From Panax quinquefolius (taxonomy: Eukaryota; Streptophyta; Magnoliopsida; Apiales; Araliaceae), in NCBI GenBank assembly GCA_020205615.1, contig CM035169.1, forward strand, positions 21,676,540 to 21,740,539: DNA of 64,000 bases, given 5' to 3'. Positions within the stretch are counted from its first letter, which is position 1. Every line of letters starts with the position of its first letter. Shown here in pieces: positions 1 to 17,537 of the stretch. The translations under genes and the position numbers were made by a program. A model generated the notes under the pieces. It worked only from the letters and a program-made list of their open reading frames with translations, had not been told where the DNA came from and ran no database searches.

Positions 1-2232
1 CATTAGTCATTATTCATTTAAACACTGTTCATCTTGCACTTCTGTGCCAAAAGATATTAATCAATCGGTCGTATGTTCATCTCAACACTGCTCATCTTTG
101 CACTTATGGGCCAAAGATATTCTTCAGAAATCATTCATCTTTGACCTTGTGCCAAAGATATTCAATAATATCATCATTTAAGATCGAGGATGATGAAAAA
201 TATTTTAAAAAAGCGAATCCAAAGTTGAAACAAAATGACAAGGATTAAGGATTAAGGATTCATACTTGGTTTTATCCACGCCCAAAAATACCTCAAAAAT
301 AATCATAGTGGTGTAAAATTCAAGAATGATCAAAACATAGATACAATCGAGTTAAGATCCGAATAGATGTTTTGAATAAAAGAAGAAATTTTATTTTTCT
401 ATTGAATAATGCAGTATCGTGAATAGTGTCAGAGTATCGTGAATAGTGCCGATATCACGTGAATAGTAACTCAGACACCAAAAGATAGAAATTCCACAAA
501 AACATCTTCACGCTTACTGATATAGTACTCGTGAATAAGAACTCGTGAATAGTAACTTCATGAATAGTAACTCATGAATAGTAACCCATGAATAAGTAAC
601 CCGACATGAAAAAGTTCCAAATTTGATAAAAGTTCTAACCAATATTTCAAAGATAATGATATTGAAGAAATAATATCATTTGAGAAGAAAATAACATCCC
701 TTACCTCGAAAGATTAAATCTTCAATTAAAAAACAGGATATAGGCTATGACTTGGACTTGCACCAGATATAGCAATACTCAAAGTATACTCAAAATACTC
801 ACAAGAATACGCTCGATAATATAGAGAGAAAACTTGATTTTAGTATGATTTTCAATTCTAACCCAAGACCCTATTTATAGGAAATTCGCTTAGAACACCA
901 AAGCAGTAAAATTTAATAAATTAATATATATATATATATCAAATTCATACGCCAACCTTAGAATTCAGATCCTAGCATTTCCCACATGCCACCTTCTAGA
1001 AAGAAATGATAAAAACGTTTTCATAAAATAAATAATTAAAACTTACAAAAATTAATTATTTGAGACTTCTGTAACTTCAATAATTCATAATAAATAGCCC
1101 TTTCATCAGAAAATTCGAATCTCATGAGTTTTATAGGAAATTCAATTTCTACAACTTTGCAGAAGAAAGTTTTTCCAAATTCCAATCAAAAATTGACCGA
1201 AATCCACAAACGGGCAATTTTACAGCTTATAATCAAATTTCAAATCAATAAAGGGTCCACCGACATGTTTAACATGTTTTAAACATTTATTGCAACAAAA
1301 ATACTCTTCCTCCTCAGTATACTCATATATCTCCCATTCGTTGTAAAAATATCACCGTTAATATATTATTAAAATAATATATTTAAATGAATTATTTTAT
1401 CGAAAAAGATAAAATATTAATTTTCAACAATTGTCATTTTAAAATTTTCTCCATCTATATCCACATAAAATCAATATTTTCCTCATCATATAAATCAATA
1501 ATTAATTATTCACAAATAATATTATGTAATCACAATATCGACAACTGTGGTTCCCGGTGAAGGAAGAGGGGCTTTCAATAAGAATTTCTTCTTCACTTGG
1601 CGCAATTAGGTGACCAAACCTCTCCTTAGACGTAACTTTCTAGACATTGCCAATAATGTTATCTAATAATATTATTAGGATAATATGAATTATTGCTTCG
1701 ATAATGAAAGATAATCTGTGTAATGACAATTATTCAAACAACAAAGAATATAAAATATCAACGCAACAATTATTAACTCGATAAAATCTTGAACGAAGAA
1801 TTATCGTAACCATTATTGAGTAGTGCCTTTCACGTAAGAATCAATAATTGGTGCAATACTGGGTGCATCTGCTCAACAACGCGCGATTAGTGTGTTTTAA
1901 CCACCGGGTATTCCAACAGAGATAATTGAGTAATAACTACGCCATTATTTAAAAACAACTTATATTTGTCATTTTCTTCATCCAATCGCTTTCAGTTATG
2001 GGGCCCACATGGTCTGCGTACTGGTCGCACGAATATTCCCGACCGCATTTAATATTCCACGACCAAACGAATATTCCCAAACAACAATGAATATTTTATA
2101 ACCACTTGCTTATATTTTGAAATATTTGCATATTTAACCTTAACTATCCACATTAATCAAATCAACCCTTACTATTTCAAAATAATAAATAAAGGAAATT
2201 CCTTTTATTTAAAAAAATTTTTGGGTCTTACA
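1..2232 (-). mobile_element. Long gypsy LTR, minus orientation, truncated by window start
   Basis: Read on the minus strand, this begins at 2232 with TGTAAGACCC, the same start as the LTRs at 30910 and 33826. It shares their landmarks: repeated GAATATTCGTTTGGTCG blocks (2020-2090), a tract of tandem TGAATAGTAACTC units (about 410-600), and units with a GCAAAGATGA core near the window edge (90-180). The LTR body continues beyond base 1. It ends exactly where the integrase of the Tat-like element begins, so it was inserted into that element. The left partner and its target duplication lie outside the window. No coding capacity is seen. Confidence 0.8.
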
Positions 2233-3090
2233 CCTTTTCATTTCTGGGGGTTGATATATCGGGTCCATTACCAGAAGGCAAAAGGTCAAGTCGACTTTGT
2301 TATAGTTGCCATCGATTAAATGACAGTGGGTGAAGCAAAACCACTTAGGTTAATACGGAACAGGAATGCTTGAAATTTTGAAAGAATCGGTAGTATTTCG
2401 TTTCGGATTCCTAAGGTGGTAATATCGAGATAAATGGACGCGGTTTGTGGGATCGAAATTTGAAGCATTTTTGAAAGAAGCGGGAATTCAAAGATGAAAA
2501 GACTTGATGGCTCATCCACATCGAATGGACAAGTTGAAGTGACCAGCGAGCAAGCTGCTTGAATGGGATCAAGCGCAGATTGGATGAAGCGAGGCGAGAT
2601 GGCGGAGGAGCTACTTAGCGTGTTGTGGGCTTATCGAACTACTCCGAGGGACTACAACAGGATTCACCTTTTAGATCGGCTACGGTAATGCGATGCCTTA
2701 GTCCCGGTTGAAATTGGATCTCCCGGTCTTGGTCACCCAATTCTGTGGAAGTCTACAATGAGGAAGGGCTTAAGGCCAACCTTGATTTACTTGAAGAAGT
2801 AAGAGAAATGACCTTAATCAAAGTTAGCGACTATCGGTGAAGAGTGGATAAGCATTATAATAAGGGGTAAAATGTCGAAGGTTGAAGTGGGAGATTTTGT
2901 CCTCGAGAAACCAAGCATCTACACCTCGAATCTGGGAAAGGCGATGCCAACCGGGAGGACCGTATGAAATAAAATGAAGTGCCAAGCGGGAACTTATCGA
3001 TTGAAAGCATTAGATGGGTCAACAATTAAGAATATACGCACGTTGGCGGGCTTAGAAAGTACTTTCAAGAGAAATGATGACGAGACACCG
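2233..3090 (+). pseudogene. Integrase C-terminal half, frameshifted (Tat-like pol)
   Basis: In alternating frames the conserved integrase blocks can be read: HFWG and DISGPLPEGK near 2240-2285, GQVDFVIVAID at 2286-2320, VVIS near 2420, the late block around SNGQVEV at 2520-2540, and the C-terminal 'YRLKALDGSTIKN' beta-barrel segment at 2995-3035. Stops and single-base shifts separate each block, so no functional protein can be made. The first aspartate of the catalytic triad lies in the GxDI block. The upstream reverse transcriptase and RNase H are not in the window. Confidence 0.75.
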
Positions 3091-3180
3091 AAGTCTGTAA
3101 ATATTTATGTCATCATCAATAAAAGTTCCCTTTTTTCTCGAACAAATTTTGTCTTCATTGCTGATCAGATCATCGAAGTT

Positions 3181-3640
3181 AGGAGGTTCGGGTGTACTCG
3201 CTGGCCATTCGATGGTAGCCTTTTTTAGCGGTGGTCCTTATGAGTTTTGTCGGGGCCCTTCGTGGTAGCAAACGTCATTGGTGTGTAGGAGGTTCGGGTG
3301 GACTCGCTGGCCATTCGATGGCAGCCTTTTCGGCAGGTGGTCCTTATGAGTTTGTCAGGCCCTTCGTGGTAGGCAAACGTCATTGGTGTTAAGAGGTTCG
3401 GGTGGACTCGCTGGCCATTCGATGGTAGCCTCTTCGGCAGGTGGTCACTTAGACCTTGTCAGGCCCTTCGTGGTAGGCAAGTGTCATCTTTAAGACGTTG
3501 TCGTGGCCTACGTAGTAGAGCAATTGTCGACACTTAGACCTTATCAAGGCCCTTGGGGTAAGGCAAGTGTCATCCTTCGACTTTGTCGGGCCCTTCGTGG
3601 TAGGCAAATGTCATCTTTGGTATTATTAGGCCTTTAGGGT
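3181..3640 (+). repeat. Tandem repeat block of about 105 bp units in the Tat element
   Basis: Units beginning A(G/A)GAGGTTCGGGTG start at 3181, 3287 and 3391 (spacing 106 and 104). They are followed by shortened units built on GGCCCTTCGTGGTAGGCAA at about 3466, 3545 and 3588. The block sits between the integrase and the antisense ORF. Unit similarity is high in the first three copies and decays towards 3640. Confidence 0.85.
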
Positions 3641-4099
3641 AAACAAATTCGACGAAGCAGATCTATCTCACACTTGGTAACTAATAAGTATCCCTTTACT
3701 TTATTACCTAAATTTTTCTAAGTGTTGAGTTCAGAAGCTTCATTCTTATACTTCATCTTATCCGTTATATGGCATGTTTAGTTGTTACTAATGATTCGGG
3801 TCAAACCCATGAAGGAGTTTGTGCATCTTTTCACTTAAATAAATATTGGAGTATTGACAGATAATAAATATACCGAAGTCATAAGGAATGAAGCCATTTT
3901 CATTAATATTTAATTTAATTACACTATTGATAATTCTTACAGATACTGTAAATTAAAGACAGAAAAGACATAAACAGGAACATCAGCTTCAGGCGCTTTC
4001 TTCGTCTGAAGAATCGAGTAAGGATGGGTCCAGGTTGGCTGCAGATAGCTTCTCCTTGCCACGACTTCGGCAAAGCTCATAACTCTCGGAGTATATCTT

Positions 4100-6337
4100 C
4101 ATTATTTCCCGTTGATTTCGTCTCGAAGTTCGAAAGACTCTTCAGCGTATTTTTTGCGAAGGTCGTCTTGATTAAAGGGGGCCCAAGGTCCCGAAGAGCC
4201 TTGAGTTCTCGATTTCCTCTTGAGTTTGAGCCGCCTACTCATGTGATTTAGTCTCTCGCCTCCAAACTTATGGATAGTCTTGGTCAAGATCTTCGATCGA
4301 CCTTTAATTCCTCGATCTTCTCCATCCTTATCTCGCTCCCGAACCAAGTCAACATTCATTTTGACGATCTCCTCTTTGTGCTTTGGTTGACTTGATTCTT
4401 CCTTCGAGGCCTTCACATCTCCTTTGGCTTGGGCTAACTCTTTTGAAGACCTTCATTTTGTATGAAGAAGGCATTCACGTTGAGTTTTCTCCTTCGCCAA
4501 AGTAGATTTCAGCATGGCATTCTCCTTCCTCAAGATCTCTTCTTCCGCTTCGACGAGAGACCTTGGACGAAGACGTCCGAACACCGCATTGGCCTATGTG
4601 TTTCCAATACCATTTGATCAGTTTTCAGATATATAAGTATGCAGATAAATTCAGAAATAAAGAAGATACTCGTTTACCTTCGCCAAGTAGCTTTCGTGCC
4701 TTATTTGAGTAGATCCCCATTCGAATCTGTTCCCGAACCGGTGATCGTCGATTATCACGAACAAAGGTGTTGAGCAATTTGGAAGGAAAATGGGCATTGA
4801 GTCGGGGCCACATTGTTGGAGAGGCCATGGCGTCCCGATCAATTTCAGTAGTTGTTTGTCTTGGGGGAGAAGGTGGAGGTTCTTCGCGACTTGGTGAGGG
4901 TCTGCGTGTATGGTTTGGGAGAAGGAGATCGAGGCGAGAATGCGTTCAGGAGTTGGTGAAGGAGCGGAGATGAAACCGGTGGATGTCGATGGGTCATTTT
5001 TTTTTTCGGGAAGGAGTGAGGATCGACCGGTTGGTTCCGTTTATCGAGCACGTGGGTTTCGTGGATGTGGTTGGAGGAGTAGCGGTAGAAGTGGTAGGGA
5101 CTCGAAGCTCTTCGGCAGTCAGGGGGGTTATCTTGGTTCTTATTTTCTTTACACGAAGGACCTTAGCCCGATCGTGCAAAGGAATATCGAGTAGGCTCCT
5201 CCTCACCGGGGTAGGTTCAGAGGTTGGAGGATTGGGATTGGTTGAGAAGGTTGTTTGGGGGTTGCTTTGGAAGTGTTTGAGGTCACTTTCAGGGTTTGTT
5301 TCTGATTGGGTGGTTTTGGATCGTTTGGCGGATCTCTTTCTTCGGCGAGGTCTGAGGTTTTCTTCGGGTATGTTGGGTTCGTCAGTTTGAGGTTCGTCAG
5401 TTTGAAGGGAAGAAGTTGGTGGGTCGGCAGTAGGGGGGTTAACCTGGGAAGATTCTTCGGCCGGATGCTCTTCACTTGCATCTGCATTCATCCCTGCCAA
5501 AAAATCTTCCAGGTCTCTCACCTCCAGGGGAGTCGGTTTGATCAGAGACACTGCAAAAAAACCACGCATCAGAACCTGTATCACTTATATAGCTCAGAAA
5601 TTATGTTACAAAGTTATTCAAAACTTACATTTGTGGTTGTATAACCAGGCTTGTTTGGTCAGAAGTGTGAAACTCCATTCTTTTGGAGGAATCTTCCTCA
5701 AGAAGTCTGCCATCTCCCTCACCCGTTCTTCGGATATGTCTCCAAAGTCAGCAGAGACCTGGTCAGAGGTAGTCCAGTCTGGAAGAGAAGAGATCTCAGG
5801 TCCCGTGATGAAAAACCACTTCTCATGCCAACCCTTGTTGCTGGAAGGAGTATTCATCAAGGATCTCCTCTCGAACCTGGTGTTGGGTCGAGGAGATTGC
5901 TTGCTTAACACTTTGAAGCCTCGTTCTTGAGACCTACCAAGTGAGAAAAAGAGGGTGAAGAAGATATCGACGAGAGGAGTAATCCTAGTTCATGGCAAAA
6001 GGCAATAAATGCCAAGATGTGGATGTAGGAGTTGGGCACTAATCGGGTGAAGCCCACTCCTATAAACCCTAGGAGGGTAATGATGAAGACATGGAGAGGT
6101 AAGCGAACCCCTTTTCCGTAAGAGTGATGACAGCGTGGCGACCCAACCGTCCGGTCATTTGGTACATACGCTCTTCGAGAGCAAGGGCCCTTATCAGCGC
6201 ATACATGTCGGGAATCGATAACGAGTCTGAGCATGCATATTTGATTAAGTAACCGAGGAGCGGATGTTGGCATTAGGGAATTGTTCACCATTCTTGAAGA
6301 AATCAGAGGTGAGGAGGTCGAGAAGGGTTTTCCCCAT
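4100..6337 (-). pseudogene. Antisense extra ORF of the Tat element (gypsy-type Transposase_28-like), frameshifted
   Basis: The likely start codon is at 6337 on the minus strand (MGKTLLDLLTSDFF). The frame then shifts and resumes through segments readable at 6291-5905 and 5911-5618, including LPLHVFIITLLGFIGVGFTR and NKGWHEKWFFITG. These resemble the N-terminal domain known in Pfam as 'putative gypsy type transposon'. Next comes a Pro/Thr/Ser-rich, basic linker (5584-4994) and a charged, probably coiled-coil tail (4416-4102). Orientation is opposite to the integrase. Function is unknown in the family; here the gene is broken by at least three shifts. Family assignment is from remembered sequence style, not a search. 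Confidence 0.65.
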
Positions 6338-6830
6338 GGTGGTTGATTGGGGTTGGAACTCGAACCCTCTTGGTTAGGGTTTGGGTTGGGAGAAACGATC
6401 TTGATAAGAGTTGCACGAAGAGGAGAGTTCGGCGGAGGTTTTGGCCACCATTGTTAAGATTTTGTAAAAGAGAGAAAGAAATTTGCGAGAAGAAGAAAGC
6501 TCTAAGGTTCAAATTTTGAATTAGCGAGTAAAACCATCGAATTGGTAAAGTTTACCTTTATATCGACTTGTGATTGCGGTAATTAAGGCGGCACATTTAA
6601 TTCATCGCAATGATGATGAATGGGAAGAGGTTTCGTCAGTTTTAGACCTAAATATCTTCACTTATGTGGGCTTGCGTCTATTGGGCTTCTCACTTCTATA
6701 CCGATAACAATTTGGGCTTTGCAAGTTTCACTTTGGATCTCTTATGACTTATCATAGTTGGTTACGTCACGGGCTTTATATGTTTATAGTCTTTCATTAA
6801 ACACCTCGTTTAATATAAGACTAGGGGTAA

Positions 6831-7460
6831 TGTTGGGCCATAATCCTTTTCCTTATTGGTAGAACTTATTGGGCTCCTCCTTGGATCATGTTATGCTAAA
6901 GTCATGGTTGGATCCCAATCACTTGGGTCATTTCTATTATTTGGGCTTAGTTATTATATTGGCCCATTATACAAATTGTCACTTAACCCAACTTTGACCA
7001 AGAATCATTATCTTAAATGACAATGATTACTATTGTATACGCCACTTTCTTTGCATGGCATTAATGAGGATGAGACTCGGATGATCGGTGGTGGATGGCA
7101 AAATGAATGAGTGTGAAGGTAGAATTATTTACTTTAATTGGTGAAGTAATGGAAGTGAGGGAAAAAGGTGTCGAGGAGGTGGTGGATGGCACGATAAAAG
7201 GGAGTGGAGTATCGTGGGGCTAAGATCACATAAGAGGGTAAGTAACAAACACATTTCAATAGGATTCTTATTCTATCTCTCTCAGGCATTAGATAATATT
7301 TTTCTCTCCATTGTTGACCTTGTGATCGCTTTGTCTTGACTCTCGCCGAGCTATCCTCGACTGGTCGGTCGTCAAGCTTTTGGTGTTGACTTGTTGAACT
7401 GTGCAGGATATTGGACGCGTCTTGGTGATTGGGACGTGGAGAAAGATCTTGGCGTTAACA
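6831..7460 (+). repeat. Probable 3' LTR of the Tat-like element
   Basis: The stretch begins TGTTGGGCCATAATCC directly after a purine-rich tract (AAGACTAGGGGTAA), as expected for a polypurine tract and LTR start. It may end at GTTAACA (7454-7460), giving TG...CA ends and about 630 bp. The matching 5' LTR is outside the window, so the 3' boundary is an inference. Confidence 0.55.
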
Positions 7461-9364
7461 AAACCCATTAAACTGGGTGGGTTTGAATTTAAAGTGTTAA
7501 ATTAAGTTAATTTCTTATATTATTGTATTTCATTTAATATTCCACACTTTTTATTTTCTAACTGTAATTTATTTATATATTTTTGGATAGATTTTTATCG
7601 TTTTACAAATTTTTAATTAATTTTAACATATAAATTTTCTATTCTGATGGCCAGATGGACAAATTTGTGGGACCCAAATGTTACTTGGCTATTAGTTGGT
7701 GTGTCCACATGGACAATTAGATAAAAATAATATTTTTTTAAAATTTTCAACTTGTTTAGATAAATTTGTTGACGATTTGTGAAAAATAAGTAGTTCAATG
7801 AGTTGACCATTAAAAATTTCAGTGATATATTTATAAATTGAAATTAAACACAGCGGAAAAAAAGTGGATTTAACCCCACAAAAATATTCCCACTTGACAA
7901 CAACTTTTTGTTTCACAAATAGAGTTTCTTTTTTATTGATAGCTGAAAAAAATTAACATAAAGTTCAGAAGTTTGTCGGAATAATTTTATTATTAAAAAT
8001 ACATATTAACATTTATAAATGAGACACTTTTCATAAAAAAAAAATTCTTAATTTTTAAAATTTCTTAAAATACTTTTCACTTGACTTACATTTGTCACAA
8101 CTTAACAACTATCCATGCAATATTGATTATTGTGTAGTTAATAAAAATACTAAAAGATTACTTTTCAAAATTCCTATCCAAATAGGGAAATTATTTAAAG
8201 CTCGTGCATCTAATATTCTAATCTAATGTTTTCATCTCAGTTCTCTATCAAATAAAGGTTAGAAAGATGCCGCACCTTCGTCAAGGTTTATATTTTCTTG
8301 GCATGTTAAGATATTCCCATGTAAAAATGTATGTTATTAATTCACTTGTACATTGAATAATATTTTCAAACTCGAATCGAAAAAACTATTGGGTGGATGG
8401 ATCACTGGTCAACAAGTTGTTGGACCATTATTAACATAATGACGTCATTAATAAATAATAAATAATTAAATATATTAATTATTATTATATTATATATAAT
8501 ATTTAGTATATATGTAAAATTAATCAATTTATCTACCAAAAAAATAATTAAACCTATTTATACAATATTTTCTTTATACAATTCAAATAAATACTAAATC
8601 TATTTAAAAAAAAAGATATTAAATCATGATTATAACTCAAACTCAAGACTCAGTAGTGATAAAATCAAACACAAATAATAAACATCTTTAAGATACATTC
8701 AATCAAATTCAGTAAAAAAATACTAAATCTATTTATACAATGATTACTTTATACAATTCAAATATATACTATATCTATATGAAAAGAAAATTATTAAATC
8801 ATGATCATAACTCAAAACTTAATCAATGATACATTCATTCAATCATATTCAAAGGCCTAACAAAAAAAAAGGGTGAGGTAGTGAACTGGTAAAACTGGTG
8901 ACCCAGTTACCGAGTCACTTGATCAACCGGTCCAATCGTCGAGTCACTGGATTTTGATCAAAAATATTTTTTTTATTTGAATCGGATCGGAGAGTCGACC
9001 GATCGAACTGACGGTCCGGTCCGAATTTAATTACCGTGCATGATAAGAAACAAATTATGTCTATGAAAATTATATAAAAAATAAAGTATATCAATGAAAA
9101 ATATATATAAAAAGAGTTCTCTTTTTTTTTTAGGGAGCATAATAATTAGAAAAAGACAATTAATTCGATTCCAAAAGAAGTAGAGGAGAAAAAGAAATTA
9201 TTCGCATCCGGCACCCCCATGATTTGAGGTACATCCATAATCACAAGTCACTAACAATAAAAGCCTAACAGACGTCACCGTTAGAAATAAATAAAAGTTG
9301 TTTGCTTTCTATACCTTCTGTAATTTTAATTGAAACTATTACTTTTATAATAAGGTCCAGCCAC
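7461..9364. other. Gene-less AT-rich stretch upstream of SnRK1
   Basis: No convincing ORF or RNA gene was found. The DNA is AT-rich with many A/T runs. Between 8880 and 9030 lies a GC-richer patch with repeated CCGGT/ACCGG words, a composition common in dispersed plant repeats. Two similar AT-rich segments (about 8540-8660 and 8710-8830, both with TACTAAATCTATTT and AAATCATGAT) look like an old local duplication of roughly 170 bp spacing. Confidence 0.5.
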
Positions 9365-10367
9365 AGCCAGTACGAGACGAGAAAGGGAGAATTAACGGAA
9401 GAGAGCGGAAGGTAGTGAACTCTTCTTCTTTGAGTCGTCTTTTGGTTTCAATTCTGCAATACCCCTATCGGAGGAGGTATTATATCTTCGATTTTCTCTC
9501 TCCTCCTCCTTTTTTTCTCTCTAAATTCATATAAACACTGAATTTACAACATTAATTTCATTATTTTTCTCTTCTGTTTGTCTGGATTTCACGGAGTAGT
9601 TTCGATTCAGCGGAGCTTGTGTTCATCGCACTTCTTTCATTTCTCCTCCGTAATTATTTTTGTGAGTTTATCTAATTCTCTTACATATTTTTCGTATATG
9701 TATTTGTATATGTTGTGTTTGCTTGCAAGTGTTGAAATTTGTAGAACTCGTGTATCGAAATTGATTGTTCTAAGGGAATTGTCAGATCCGTGGTAGCTGG
9801 TGTTACTCTAGGGCTTTTGAATTGAACATTGATCCCCTTACATTTGGCACTTCCTCAGAAACTGTAAAGCTAAAAAAATTAAAGCTGTGATTGTTTTGTT
9901 GGATCTCTTTTGTAATCGTATGGATATGTTTATTGACTTAGGGTTGCCCATTTATATTGGATTTGGACTTGGTTTACTGCTTTTAATTTACTTGTTTGCT
10001 GGTTAGAATTTTTTTTACTTGGAAATTTTATGAAATTGAAAGACCTGGAACTGTGACATAGAAAGTTAGAAGATGTTAACTTTGATTGCTTACTTCTATG
10101 ATTTTCTTTTTAGCCTAAAGCACCATTTTGTTACAATGTAGCTAGACTCAGATATTGCTGTATCCTTGGAATTATTTTCCTGTAAATTGTTCAGCTGAGA
10201 TACTAAGCCCCCATAGACATGCTCCAAAACTGTTGGTTAAGTATCTATGATTAGAATAATCACTAGGGTCAGTGTGACTTGGATAATATGTCCAGATTAA
10301 AAATCAGAACATAGGATTTCATGTTGACTTCTGCCAAATTATTTTATTTTGTCGCTTCCGGCTGTTA

Positions 10368-11050
10368 GAGCAACTCCAGCAGCACAATCCTAGACTATAT
10401 TTAGTCTAGGTGTTTGATAAAAATTGAATAAATCTGAATAAAAAAAAGTTGTTTGATAATTGACATGTCTGAAACATCTGAATGACAAAACTTTATTATT
10501 TTACCCCTCTGAAAAAATTCAAAATTGTTGTAAATTTATTTAATATTACTTAATATAATAGTTAATATTTTTTTTTAATTTTAAATTTTTTTTTACTTCA
10601 TTCAGCTGCTCATTCAGCCATTCAGTTAAAAAAATCTGACTTAGCCATTCAATTTCAAATCTATCTTATCGATTCGATCATTGAGACCAAAACAAACGCC
10701 TTCGATTCAAATTGACCATTGATTCGATTCCATTCGACTCTAAACAAACACCCCTAAGATTTATCTTCCGACTCAATGAGTAGACTAAATATAGTCTGTG
10801 ACTATATTTGAAGCACCAGCAAGACTAAATCTAGAAACTTGATAGTCCATGGACTATAATTTTAATTATATTTAAATGGGAGAGTGGAAGGAGATTGAAG
10901 CTTTTTTGAATTCATAGATTATTTTAATCTTTTTATATTATAGTCTACGGGATAGTTCATTTGTTGGAAAGATGGAAGACTAAAGGAAATTTGCTGATGT
11001 CATATGGACTAAATATAGTCCATCAGATAGTCTAGCTGCTGGAGATGCTC
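10368..11050. mobile_element. PIF/Harbinger-type MITE in the SnRK1 leader intron
   Basis: The terminal inverted repeats are GAGCAACTCCAGCAG at the left (10368) and CTGCTGGAGATGCTC at the right (ending 11050). They are flanked on both sides by TTA (10365-10367 and 11051-11053), the usual 3-bp target duplication of PIF/Harbinger elements. Subterminal sequences with ACTATATTTAGTCTA words recur in both orientations. The 683 bp length includes a second small element inserted at about 10409. No transposase is encoded. Confidence 0.85.
10409..10753. mobile_element. Small MITE nested inside the Harbinger MITE
   Basis: Short inverted ends GGTGTTTG (10409) and CAAACACC (ending 10752) bound about 344 bp unlike the host MITE, with CTA on both sides (10406-10408 and 10754-10756). 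The interior is rich in ATTCAG and TCTGAAT words, which resemble non-autonomous DNA elements of dicots. The short inverted repeats make the exact ends uncertain. Confidence 0.5.
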
Positions 11051-12273
11051 TTAGACTGTTTGCCCAACGAACAAGATTTTACCGGTACTTATATAAGCTT
11101 AGTCATTTTGTTATTATTGAGATCTTGATATCTTTATTTCCTTATTACATAATAGCAACAGTCAAGAATGACGAATTTACCTAAAATCCCTTTTGACTTT
11201 GATTTGCACGTTGGTGCTACTGATCAATCCATCCCAAAATGAGAATCCCAACTTTCCTTTTAGGGTCATTCCAAAATAAGGCTAAACTTTTAAATCTAGG
11301 TGGAATGTCATGTTTGTAAGGAGGTGGTGCATGATATAAACACAAGTGATTAGGAAAGTGAATATAATTACTACTTTCTATTTACAAGCTCACAACCGGA
11401 TGAATGAATTATGACGATCCGGTGATCTTCCTGGGAACTAATTGATTTATACATTAAATTTTCTCAAGGCAAGAAGGAATAAAATGCTAATTTCAATAGA
11501 AGTTTCCTACTTTACTTTGAACTGATAGATGCTGTCTTTACAGATGTGCTGATGGTTGTCAAGCTCACATCTTCTTGATTTAGGCCATTCATTCACTATG
11601 ATTTATTTATTATATAGTTACTAAAGCAAATTGTGACGCTCTATCTGATGATTTTTTCAGAGTGAGCAAATTAATTTTTCCTTAAAACTAATAGATACTT
11701 GTATCTAGTTCATTGTAAGTAAATAATAATAATATTAGTAATTAAGCCATATTAAGGCTGGTGCTTTCCATCTTTCAAAGCTCGACATTATGATAAAGAA
11801 CCAAGGGTTAGGGTTTGATGCCAAACAATTAGGAACTTTTATGGGCTTTGAACCCTCCGTCTTTATTCAAGCTACATTTTTACAGCTCCAATGCTATTGA
11901 TCCTTGTGTTATGCTTCCAAAAGCTGTTGTATTTCTCTACTATCCAGCATCATTGAGTTTATAAATTTGTCGGGAATATCGAAAAATCACATATAGTTAG
12001 TTACCCTTCACACAGAAGTATCTTCTTGTTTGTGGCCCTATCTTGAGTCGGGACTTCAAACCAAGCATTCTTATCATTTCGTAAATTGTGTCTGCTAAGT
12101 TAATTAAGTTCATACCACTGAAGTGGCTGTATTTAGTTGTATCCTAATTACATATGCATGTTCTACCACACATTCATTTGTGAATATATCTTGTATATTC
12201 TTATGTTTGTGCATTTAATAAATTTTTTCTCAGCTTTTATCTTAATTCATGAACCATTTTTCAGGACAAGAGA

Positions 12274-17537
<5,264 letters not shown>

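Larger units (their letters stand above)
2233..7460 (+). mobile_element. Decayed Tat-lineage Ty3-gypsy retrotransposon, 3' part
   Basis: The order on the plus strand is integrase remains (2233-3090), a tandem-repeat block (3181-3640), an extra ORF in antisense (6337-4100), a purine-rich stretch at 6815-6830, and a terminal repeat starting TGTTGGGCC at 6831. The Tat lineage is known for extra ORFs downstream of pol, often antisense, and for tandem repeats in its 3' untranslated part, which supports this assignment. All reading frames carry stops and shifts. The 5' half is missing because the LTR at 1-2232 interrupts the integrase and the window ends. Confidence 0.75.
9365..12273 (+). promoter_or_regulatory. 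KIN10: SnRK1 promoter-proximal region, 5' leader and long leader intron
   Basis: A pyrimidine-rich leader lies at about 9400-9540. A plausible donor, GAG followed by gtatta, falls near 9477. The acceptor ttttcag at 12258-12264 precedes the short leader piece GACAAGAGA and the start codon at 12274. This gives a leader intron of about 2.8 kb, as in other plant SnRK1 alpha genes with introns in the 5' untranslated region. The transcription start cannot be fixed from sequence. The intron contains the MITEs listed separately. Confidence 0.55.

Noticed and set aside
4910..5390. Plus-strand ORFs at 4910-5194 and 4983-5390
   Set aside because: They are mirror frames of the antisense extra ORF of the Tat element and have no recognisable protein features.
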